A stretch of DNA of 64,000 bases. Origin: Nocardia niigatensis NBRC 100131. GTDB taxonomy: Bacteria; Actinomycetota; Actinomycetes; Mycobacteriales; Mycobacteriaceae. The position numbers were made by a program, and so were the translations under genes. The first letter of the stretch is position 1. Each line of letters starts with the position of its first letter. Where the stretch lies: positions 1-64,000 of the forward strand of contig NZ_BAGC01000044.1 in NCBI RefSeq assembly GCF_000308655.1. Direction: 5' to 3'. Under the pieces are notes generated by a model. It did not search any database. It saw nothing but the letters and a program-made list of their open reading frames with translations, and had not been told where the DNA came from. Of this stretch, positions 25,507 to 35,100 are shown in pieces.

Positions 25507-26403
25507 ATGGCAGGCGAGAAGGGGGCGGTGCTGGTTACCGGTTCGTCCTCCGGATTAGGCCGGGCGGCGGCATTGCGCCTGGCCTCGAACGGATGGGTCG
25601 TCTTCGCGGGCGTGCGCACCGCGGAAAGCGCGACGCGGCTGCGGCGCGACGCGGCCGGAACCGCGCTGCGACCGGTACAGCTGGATGTGACATCAGCGGA
25701 TTCGATCACGCTCGCGCGGAAGGAGATTCATGAATGCGTCGGCCCCGGCGGGCTGACGGGGCTGGTGAACAACGCGGGCACCTGCCTGGCCGCGCCGCTG
25801 GAATGCGCGGACATCGATGACTTCCGTGCCGAGCTCGAGGTCAATGTGGTCGGCGTGGCGGCGGTGACCCAGGCCTTCCTGCCCTTGCTGCGGGCCGCCG
25901 CCCCCGGTGGGAAGACCCCGATCCGGGGCCGGATCGTCATGATCGGTTCGGGCGTCGGGTGGGTCGCGCCGCCGTTCCTGGGGATGTACGCGGCCTCGCA
26001 GTTCGGTAAGCGGGGCATGGCCGATGCGTTGCGACGGGAGCTGGCGCCGGCCGGTGTGACGGTCTCACAAGTGGAGCCGGGGGCGGTGCGTACACCGATC
26101 TGGGACAAGATCGCCGAACACGCCGAGGTGGCCACCGAACCCGAGCTGTATCGCACGGCCTTTCGGAAGTTTTTGTCGGAGAACAATTCCCGGGCCATGT
26201 CGAGCCGGACCAGTCCCGAGGACGTCGCCCGCGCCGTGGAACACGCGCTGACCGCGCGCCGGCCCCGGCTGCGCTACCGCGTCGGGCCCGACTCCGCGAT
26301 GATGGGACCGGCGGTACGGCTCGTGCCCGAATGGTTGCTCGACCGGGCGGTCATGAGAAATCTCGGTCTGAAGACCAGCGCGCTGGCGGCCGAACGCGAG
26401 TGA
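25507..26403 (+). CDS. Short-chain dehydrogenase/reductase with altered YxxxK
   Basis: A 298-residue SDR. The cofactor motif is TGSSSGLG, followed by NNAGTC and the catalytic Ser region IVMIGSGVGW. Where YxxxK is expected the protein reads MYAASQFGK, so the catalytic Lys is Gln. The fold is otherwise intact, ending EPGAVRTPIWD. Activity is therefore doubtful, or the enzyme may use another residue. GGGAGGAAGG precedes the ATG. It is the first gene of the NRPS operon, and its stop overlaps the P450 start (GTGA). Role in the pathway unknown. Confidence 0.88.
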   Translation: MAGEKGAVLVTGSSSGLGRAAALRLASNGWVVFAGVRTAESATRLRRDAAGTALRPVQLDVTSADSITLARKEIHECVGPGGLTGLVNNAGTCLAAPLECADIDDFRAELEVNVVGVAAVTQAFLPLLRAAAPGGKTPIRGRIVMIGSGVGWVAPPFLGMYAASQFGKRGMADALRRELAPAGVTVSQVEPGAVRTPIWDKIAEHAEVATEPELYRTAFRKFLSENNSRAMSSRTSPEDVARAVEHALTARRPRLRYRVGPDSAMMGPAVRLVPEWLLDRAVMRNLGLKTSALAAERE

Positions 26404-27842
26404 CCGTGTCGACCCGATCCGCTCCCGGCACCTCCCACCACAATCTCTCCGAGATCCCCCGTCGAGATGCGTTCGATCGCCTGCTCGCCCGCATTCCCTG
26501 GCGCCCCGCGGTATTGGCCGAGCCGCCGTCCGGTAGCGGCCTCGCACCGGTCCCAGGCGCACGGGGAGTGCCGATCCTCGGCATGCTTCCGGCGTTCGTG
26601 CGCTACGGCCCGGCGCTGCAGCTGGCCATGTATCGGCGCTTCGGGCCGGTGTCGTGGTTCGGCGGCCTGGGCGTCGAACTGGTGACGGCGGCGGGTGGCG
26701 ACGCCGCGCACGCCGTGCTGACCAACCGGGACAAGGCTTTCGAGACCGGCTGGAACCTGCTGGACCCACTGTTCCTGGGCGGGCTGACCCGGATGGACGG
26801 TGACGAGCACCGCCGCCACCGCCGCATGAACCAGGCGGCGTTCACCGAGTCCGCGATCACCGGGTACCTCCGGCCGATGACGCGCGCGATCGCCGCCGAG
26901 ATCACCGGCTGGCCGACCGATCATCCGCTGTCCATGCGCGACACGAGCCGGGCCTTGTCCGCCGCCGTATCATCGGTACCTTTTCTGGCACAACCGAATT
27001 CGGCTGGCGGATTGGCGACGATGGCGGCGATTCAGCGATTCGTCGACGCCCAGACGGCCGTACTGCGCCTGCCAATTCCGGGCCTGACATGGTGGTCGGG
27101 TCTACGGGCTCGCCGCCATCTGCTCGACGTGTTCCGACGGGCGGTACCGGCGGCCCGCCGCCGCGACGGCGACGACTTCCTGTCGGTGCTCAGCCGCGCG
27201 ACCGACGACGACGGCGTCGGGTTCACCGACGACGAGCTCGCGATGCACCTGCTGCACACGCTGTTCGCCTCGCACGACACGACCGGGTCCGCGTTGACGG
27301 CGGCGGTCTACTTCCTCGGCAAGCACCCCGAGTGGCAGGACCGCTGTCGCGCGGAGGCGCTCGCGCGGGGCACGTCCGAGCTGGACGCGCCCATGCTGAA
27401 ACGCCTGCACCTGCTGGATCGGGTCATCCGCGAGAGCATCCGCCTGGTCGTGCCGTCACCGACGCAACTGCGCCGCACGGTCACCGACACCGCCCTGGTG
27501 GGGCATTTCATTCCGGCAGGCACGCTGGTCGCGGTGTCGCCGCTGGTCAATCACATGATGCCCGAGTACTGGACGGACCCGGACCACTTCGATCCCGACC
27601 GGTTCTCCCCGGAACGGCGGGAGGACCGCGGTCACCGTGCGGCCTGGATCCCGTTCGGCGGCGGGCACCACAAATGCATCGGCATGGATTTCGGACTGTT
27701 GAAGGTGGCCGCGGCCCTGGACACGATGCTGCGCACCTTCGAGTGGGAACTGCCCGCCGATTACGAGATGTCCTGGTCGTACACCGAACTCGGCCCTCGC
27801 GACGGCCTGCCGGTTATCTTGCGACGGCGGCGGGCCCGATGA
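26400..27842 (+). CDS. Cytochrome P450 of the NRPS operon
   Basis: A 480-residue P450. The I-helix region is LFASHDTTGS, ExxR is in VIRESIRL, and the haem loop is FGGGHHKCIGMDF (Cys about residue 423). An N-terminal proline-rich segment (PVPGARGVPILG) precedes the core. The GTG at 26400 overlaps the SDR stop, so a GTG start is preferred to the in-frame ATG at 26331. It probably hydroxylates or epoxidises the lipid chain or peptide. Its stop overlaps the next ATG (27839-27842). Confidence 0.88.
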   Translation: MTVSTRSAPGTSHHNLSEIPRRDAFDRLLARIPWRPAVLAEPPSGSGLAPVPGARGVPILGMLPAFVRYGPALQLAMYRRFGPVSWFGGLGVELVTAAGGDAAHAVLTNRDKAFETGWNLLDPLFLGGLTRMDGDEHRRHRRMNQAAFTESAITGYLRPMTRAIAAEITGWPTDHPLSMRDTSRALSAAVSSVPFLAQPNSAGGLATMAAIQRFVDAQTAVLRLPIPGLTWWSGLRARRHLLDVFRRAVPAARRRDGDDFLSVLSRATDDDGVGFTDDELAMHLLHTLFASHDTTGSALTAAVYFLGKHPEWQDRCRAEALARGTSELDAPMLKRLHLLDRVIRESIRLVVPSPTQLRRTVTDTALVGHFIPAGTLVAVSPLVNHMMPEYWTDPDHFDPDRFSPERREDRGHRAAWIPFGGGHHKCIGMDFGLLKVAAALDTMLRTFEWELPADYEMSWSYTELGPRDGLPVILRRRRAR

Positions 27843-29188
27843 ACCGCCCGCCCTGCGACATCGACCGTCCGCTGAGCAACTCCGAACGCTGGTACTGGAT
27901 CCTGGACGCGATCTCACCGCTGAACGTGGTCGCCTGGGTCACCATCGCGGGCCGCGTGACACCGGAACAGTTGAGCGCAGCCGCCACCGCGGTCGTCGCC
28001 GAACATCCGCTGCTACGGGTCGCCATCGCGGCCGACGCCGAGGGCGCCAACCCGCGCTTCGTCCCGCTCGCCGAACCCGCGCTGCCGATCCGGACCGTGA
28101 CGGCCGACCCCCGCGACACCACCGCCGCGGCTCGCGAAGTGGATATCGTCGAACTGCGCACCCCGATTCTCGCCTCGGGAACGCTCGCCAGGCTGGTAGA
28201 TATCGTCAAAGCCGCTGGGACACCGCATGAATCGCATGAGCTGATCCTGACGATGTCGCACGTGATCTGCGACGGAACGTCCATCCTGAGGTTGCTGCGG
28301 CGACTTGTCGAGCGTGCGGCCGCCACGGCCGCACCGCCGAGATCTCGCCCGCCGGGACCTGCTGTCGACGACAGGCTCCCGGCAAGCGCCCGGGGCCCGG
28401 TGCGAATCGCCGCGTCCATGCTGGCCGATCAGCTGATCGCGGTCGGCGCCAGGCCGGTGCGCATGCCCGCCGAAGTCCATGTCCCGGCCGGGAATCGGCG
28501 TACCCGCTTGCTCACCCGCGAGATCGGCGGGGAGGACCTGTCGGCGCTGATGTCGGCTTGCCGGGAGCACGGAGTCACCGTGCACGGCGCGATCACCGCG
28601 GCGCTGGCTACCGCGGTGGCCCGGGAGATCACGCCCGGACGCACCGTGCGGCTACCCGTCGGATCGCCGATCGACTTCCGAGCCGAGATGGCCGTCGACG
28701 ACGCGGAACTCGGAAGCTTCGTCGCCACGGTCCCCACCCATCCGAGAGTGGGGCCCGATGTGCACTTCTGGGACACCGCACGCACCGTCATTCGTAACCT
28801 GAACCGCCGCAGACGATTCCGCCAGCACCTGACGGCGATAGCCGGCCTGCGGCTGCTGTGCCCGGATTCGGTGGCCCACAGCGGCCGGGTCGTGGACCTG
28901 ATCAACACCCGGGGCCCGTGGAACGTGTGCGTCACCAACGTGGGCCGCCACGAGTTTCCCGACCGGGTGGGCGAATGGCGTTTGTCGGGAGCGCAGTTCG
29001 CCGCCGGGATCTCCTGCATCGGACACCTCGTCAGCGCGGTCAATACCAGTCACGGTGTGCTGCGGTGGAATTCGACCTATGTCGAAGGTCTGATGTCGCC
29101 CCCGCGCGCCGGCCGGATAGTCGACGACGCCCTCGCCATGCTGCTGACGCGGGTCCGCACCCACGATGAGGAACACGCATATGACTGA
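27839..29188 (+). CDS. PapA-like acyltransferase / stand-alone condensation domain
   Basis: A 449-residue protein starting NRPPCDIDRPLSNSERWYW. The catalytic motif HxxxDG is seen as LTMSHVICDGTS. Then come a linker and a second half (LPVGSPIDFRAEM, GSFVATVPTHP) in the order typical of PapA5-like transferases and freestanding C domains. Such enzymes esterify an alcohol with an acyl group delivered on a carrier protein or CoA. It sits directly before the NRPS, so it may acylate or release the lipopeptide; that is inference. Translationally coupled to both neighbours. Confidence 0.82.
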   Translation: MNRPPCDIDRPLSNSERWYWILDAISPLNVVAWVTIAGRVTPEQLSAAATAVVAEHPLLRVAIAADAEGANPRFVPLAEPALPIRTVTADPRDTTAAAREVDIVELRTPILASGTLARLVDIVKAAGTPHESHELILTMSHVICDGTSILRLLRRLVERAAATAAPPRSRPPGPAVDDRLPASARGPVRIAASMLADQLIAVGARPVRMPAEVHVPAGNRRTRLLTREIGGEDLSALMSACREHGVTVHGAITAALATAVAREITPGRTVRLPVGSPIDFRAEMAVDDAELGSFVATVPTHPRVGPDVHFWDTARTVIRNLNRRRRFRQHLTAIAGLRLLCPDSVAHSGRVVDLINTRGPWNVCVTNVGRHEFPDRVGEWRLSGAQFAAGISCIGHLVSAVNTSHGVLRWNSTYVEGLMSPPRAGRIVDDALAMLLTRVRTHDEEHAYD

Positions 29189-32100
29189 AGTCGACCGGCG
29201 ACTCGATGCCCGGGACGGAATGGAACGCGGCGTCCGGTACACCGGATTGACCGGCTACCAGCAGGATGTGGTGGCGATCGGCGCACGGTATCCGGACCTC
29301 GCGGTCGTGCAGGGCGCGCTGTCCCTGCGTTTCCCCGGCACCGCCGACATCGAGCGCCTGCGTGAGTGCGTCGAACGCGCCCAGTGGCGCCATGACGCAT
29401 TACGCCTGCGATTCGCGCAGCGCGACGACCAATTCGTCCAGTGGGTGGCCGACACCGTGACCCCGCTCGAGGTCGTGGACTGTGTCCGGCCCGGCGAGGC
29501 GACGCGGTGGCCGCGAGAAGCCACCGCCACGCCGCTGCGCCCGGGCGGTCCGCTGGTGCGGTTCGCCGTGCTGACCGCCGAGAACGAGTGGGTCCTGTAT
29601 TACCAGTATCACCACGCGGTCTCCGACGGCTGGGCAGCGAATCTACTACTGGCGCAAATGTGTTCGGAATTCTTCGGCGCACCCGCCGACACCGTGCCCG
29701 CACCGAGCTACCTGGACTTCGCCGACCGCTGGTCCGAGTACCGCGATTCGGCGCGGTGGAACGCTGATCACGCGGCGCTGCGGGACCGGGTGTCCGGCCT
29801 CGAACCGGCACTGTTCACCCGATCAGGCACACTGCGCGAGCGCCGTCGTCATCGGCACAGTCTGCGCATCGAGCGCGCCGCCGCGGACCGGGTCCGCGCC
29901 ACCGGTCACACCGTCTTCACAGTCATCGCCGCGGCGGTCGCGGGCTATCTGCGCAGGTTGCACCGCGACGGCGACATCGTGCTCGGCATCGCGCTGCTCA
30001 ACCGGCAGACCCGCGAGGAGTTGCGCATGATCGGCGATCTGGGCAATATCCTGCCGCTGCACATCGCGGTCGACGACTCGTCGCCACTGCTGCGGGTCTG
30101 TGATGGAGTATCCGCGGACGTGCTGGAACTGCAACGCCGACAACGGTATCCATTCGGAGCATTGACCAGCGCACTGCGCGCCGAAACGGGGGCGACCCCG
30201 ACGCTGTTCGATGTCACGCTGTCCTACAACAGGATACGGTCCGGCGAGCTCGACTCGATCCCGCACGAGGCAGACGTGCTGTCCACCGGCTACTCGCTCG
30301 ACGCGGTCAATATCGTGGTACGCGACTACGCGGGCTCCGGGCAGCTGGAAGTCGACCTGTTCTACGCCGAGGACGTCTTCGACGACGACTTCCCGATCGC
30401 GGCCGCGGCGGTGCACGTGCTGCGCCTGATCGACGCGTCGCTCACCGCGCCGGAGCAGCCGCTGGGCGCGGTGCAGATCATGTCCGAGTCCGAACGAACT
30501 CGGTTGGCCTCGTTCGAGGGGCCGAACGTGGTCGCCTTCGACGAGGGTGCCACGCTCGACCGGCTGCCGGCCCGACAGGCAGCGGCGACACCCGCCGCCC
30601 CGGCCCTGCGCTGGACGAAATCCGATGGCTCGCACGCCGAATCGACCTACGCGGACTTCTTCGCACGGGTCCACGCCCTCGCCGCCCGGCTACGGGCGCG
30701 CGGGGTTCGGGCTCAGGAGTTCGTGCCCGTGCTGCTGCCCCGCTCCCCCGAGTTGCTCATCGCCGTGCACGGCGTGCTCGCAGCGGGCGCGGCCTATGTT
30801 CCGGTCGATCCGCGCTTACCGCCCGCGCGGCTCACCACGATCCTTTCCGACTGCGGTGCGCGTTTCGCTGTCGGACACCCCGGCCTCGTCCCGGCGACGC
30901 CCGGTGTCGAACTGATCGACTGCGGCTCCGGGGATTCCGCCCCCGCTGTCGAAACAACAGTGCGCCCAACGGATTTGGCGTACATGATCTACACCTCCGG
31001 CTCCACCGGAACCCCCAAGGGAGCGATGATCGAGCATCGTTCGGTGGTCAACCGGCTGGCGTGGATGCAGCGGCGGTATCCGCTGACCCCCGACGATGTC
31101 ATCCTGCACAAGACTCCGGCGAGTTTCGACGTCTCGGTGTGGGAGCTGCTGTGGTGGGCGCAGGTCGGCGCGAGCGTCGCCGTGCTGCCCGACGGCGCCG
31201 AACGCGATCCGCGCGCGATCCTGCGGACCATCGAACGACACCACGTCACGGTCGCGCACTTCGTGCCGTCGATGCTCGGGCCGTTTCTGACCGAGCTCGA
31301 ATCCACGGCCTCGGTGCCCGCGTCCCTGCGCCTGGTGTTCTGCAGCGGTGAGGCTTTGACCCCCGCGCTGGTTCGCCGCTTCGGCAACCTGTGCGCGGCC
31401 GCCGGGCGGGCGGACATCCTGCTGGTGAACCTGTACGGGCCGACCGAGGCCACCGTGGACGTCTCCTGGTTCGACATCCCCGTGGCCGCCGCCCGCACGC
31501 TGCGGCAAATCCCCATCGGCCGGCCGATCGACAATATCGCCCTCACCGTGTTGTCGGCGGACGGACACCGATGCCCGGTCGGCGTGCCCGGCGAGCTGAA
31601 CATCGCGGGCGTCGGAGTCGGACGCGGGTACCACCGGCGGCCCGAACTGACCGATGCCGCGTTCGTCCCCGACCCCGCGGCTCCGGGTGGAAGACGCTAT
31701 CGCACCGGCGATCTCGCGCGGTGGCTGCCCGACGGCACCCTGGAGTACCTGGGGCGCCTCGACGATCAGGTCAAAGTGCGCGGCAACCGCGTGACGCTCG
31801 GTGAGGTGACCAATCATCTGGCCGACTGCCCGGGCGTGGCGCACTGCGTGGTGGTCGACGAACACCGCGACGGGACCGGCGCACTCGTGGCGTATTACAC
31901 CGGTCCGGCGACACCGGCACAGGCGGCCGAGTTCCTGGCCGGGCGCCTACCGGCGTACATGGTGCCGTCGGAGTTCGTCGCGCTGCGCGATATTCCCCTG
32001 ACCCGCAATGGCAAAGCGGATCGACGCGCGCTACGTCGATTGCGCCGGGAGCGCTCCCTGAAGCCCGGTGCGGACTCCGCACCGCCGTGTGGCGAGACCG

Positions 32101-35100
32101 AACTCGCCCTCGCCGAAGCATGGCAGGAGGTGCTGGGCGGCGAATTGCCGGGCAGGCACGACGACTTCTTCACCGTCGGCGGCGATTCCATCCTGGCGCT
32201 CGCGCTGCGCACCGCCGCCGAACGCCGGGGCGTACGGCTCGACATCGACGTGCTGTTCGCCAGGCCGACGATCGCCGACCTGGCGACCACGATCAGCGTG
32301 GCGGACGGGTCTCGTGCCCCGGAACCGTTCACACTGGTTCCGCTGCTCGACAGGGCGTCGCTGGTCGGCCTGGAGGACGCGTTCCCAGCCGGAGCGCTCG
32401 CGCTGGGCATGCTGTTCCACAGCGTGGAACGCATTGATTCGGCGCAGTACCACGATGTCTTCCGCTACCGGTTGGCGATGCCGTGGCGGGAGAGCGACTT
32501 TCGAGACGCCTATGCGCGGTTGGTGGCGCGGCACCCGGCCCTGCGATCGACCTTCGATCTCACCGGCCGCTCGATCCCGCTGCAAGCGGTGCACCGGGAC
32601 GTGCCCTTGGATCTGCAGGTCGAGACCACTGCTGCCGTGGACTCCGTCGTCGCCCGGATGCGCGGCACCCGTTACGATTTCGCCGTCGCGCCCTTGCACC
32701 GGATGCGAGTCTGCGTGCGGCCCGGCGAGGTGGAGCTGGTGTTCGCCTTCCACCACGCGATTCTCGACGGCTGGAGCGTAGCCGGTCTGATCGCGGAGCT
32801 GCTCGCCGACTATCTGGGTACCCGCACCGTTCCTGATCGCTACTCGAGTTCCGTTCTCGCCGAGCATATTCGAGCCGAGCAGACAGCGTGCGACACCCCC
32901 GCGGCGCGGCAGTTCTGGCTGGATGAACTGGCCGAGGTCCCGCCGACGCACCTCGAGTCGAGCCGGGCGTACGAGCCCCCGGAATCGATCGACGCCGCCA
33001 CGACGGTCGCCCTCGTCCCCGCGTGGCTGCACGAGTGCGCCACCGATCTGGCCCACTATCGGCGCGTACCGGTGCGGGCACTGCTACTGGCGGCGCACTG
33101 CCTCACGCTGCGAGATCTGGCGGGAATCGATGAGGTGACCACCGGTGTCGTCACCCATACCAGGCCGGGCCTGTCCGGCGCGGACACCTGCGCGGGACTG
33201 TTCCTGAACACGGTCCCGTTGCGCCTGCCGCCCACGGGCGGCTCGTGGTTCGACACCGTCGACGAGGTGGTCCGCCGGGAACGACGTCAGCACCGGCACC
33301 GGCGCTATCCGATGCGGTCGATGATCGCTGACCACGGTGGGCCGATCTTCGACGCCGTCTTCAACTACGTCGACTATCGAAGGGTCGCAGCGCCATTCGA
33401 TACGGGAAGCGTCGAGCTGCGTGACTTCGCCGCTCACGAGGAGACGAATTTCGCCCTGCTGGTCTCGGCGCTGGTGGACCCGCGCGACGGCAGCCTGGCG
33501 CTGCACCTCGCCAGTGCCCGCGGGTCTCTGACCCGAGCGCAGCGGGAACGCTATGCGCGCCGATTCGTGGCGATCCTGACCGCGCTGGTCCGAACGCCGG
33601 ACGCGCCCGCCGATCCGGCCGTCGCCGTCGGCGATGTGACCGCGGCCGTGGAATCGATCGGTTGTGTGCGACCGGATCACCCCGCCCTGATCGAGACCGA
33701 TGGGCAGTCGTCGTGGAGCTACCGAACCCTCACCGCGACGGCGGATCGGGTGGCCCGCAACCTCATCGGATCCGGGGTGCGGCGCGGATCCCGGGTGGCG
33801 GTGCAGATGGACCGCGGCGCCGGACTGATCGCCGTGACGCTCGGGGTGCTGCGTGCGGGAGCGGCGGTCGTGCCGGTGGACCCCGCCTATCCGCGGGCCC
33901 GACGCCAGGCTGTGCTGGCCGTCGCGCGCCCCCGCCTGGTGATCACCGACAATGCGACCGAGGCGGTCGAAGGATTCGAAATACTGGATCCGGCAAGCAT
34001 ATTGTCGGCGACACCGCCCGAACGGCCGTCACCGCCGCCCCGGATCCGGCCCGGCGATATCGCCTACGTGCTGTTCACCTCGGGCTCGACCGGCGAGCCG
34101 AAGGGCGTAGCGATGCCGCATCGCGCTCTGACGAACCTGATCGAGTGGCAGAATCGCCGGCCCAGCGGAGCAGTCGGGGAGGTCACCGCGCAGTTCGCGC
34201 CGATCGGCTTCGATGTGGCTTTCCAGGAGATCTTCGCCACGCTGGTCGGAGGGGGCACGCTGCGACTGCTCTCGGAGCGGCACCGCCGCGACCCCGTCGC
34301 GCTGCTGGCGGCCGTCCGGGAATCCGGTGTGCGGAGGTTGTTCCTGCCCTTCGTGGCCCTGCAGGCGCTGGCCGAGGCCGCCACCGCCACCAGCGCCTAC
34401 CCCGATGGCCTGACCGCGCTGATCTCCTCCGGTGAACAGTTGCGGATCACCGAGGAGATCCGGTCACTGTGTGCCGCCGTGCCCGGCTTGGCGCTGGAGA
34501 ACCAATACGGCCCCACCGAAACGCATGTCGCCGTGGCCGAGCCGATAACCTCTGCGGCACAAGAACTTCCGCTGTTGCCTGTCATCGGCACGCCGATCGC
34601 GAAGACCGGCGTGCAGTTGCTGGACCCGCTGCTGCGCCCGGTCCGGCCGGGCACAGTTGGCGAGATCTACGTGACCGGCGATTGTCTGGCACAGGGTTAT
34701 GAGCGCAGGCCGCGGCTGACCGCACAGCGCTTCGTCGCCGACGAGGGCGGCGGAATCCGGTACCGCACCGGCGATCTCGGCGTCGAACTGCCCGATGGCC
34801 GGTTGCGCTGGCTGGGCCGCGACGACACCCAGGTCAAGGTGCGCGGTTTCCGTGTCGAATGCGCCGAGGTGGAGAACGCGATCCGTGCGCTGCCATCGGG
34901 TTCGGCGGTGCGTGAGGTCGCTGTCGTCGCGCTGCCGCGGCGGGGAGCCGATTCCCTGCTCGCGGCCTTCCTGTCCGGGCATCCCGATCATGTGCGGCCC
35001 GAGGAGGTGCTGAGTCGCTTGCGCGGCGTACTGCCCGCGTACATGGTGCCCACCCGGGTCTATCGGCTGAACTCCCTGCCGGTGACGCCGAGCGGGAAGC

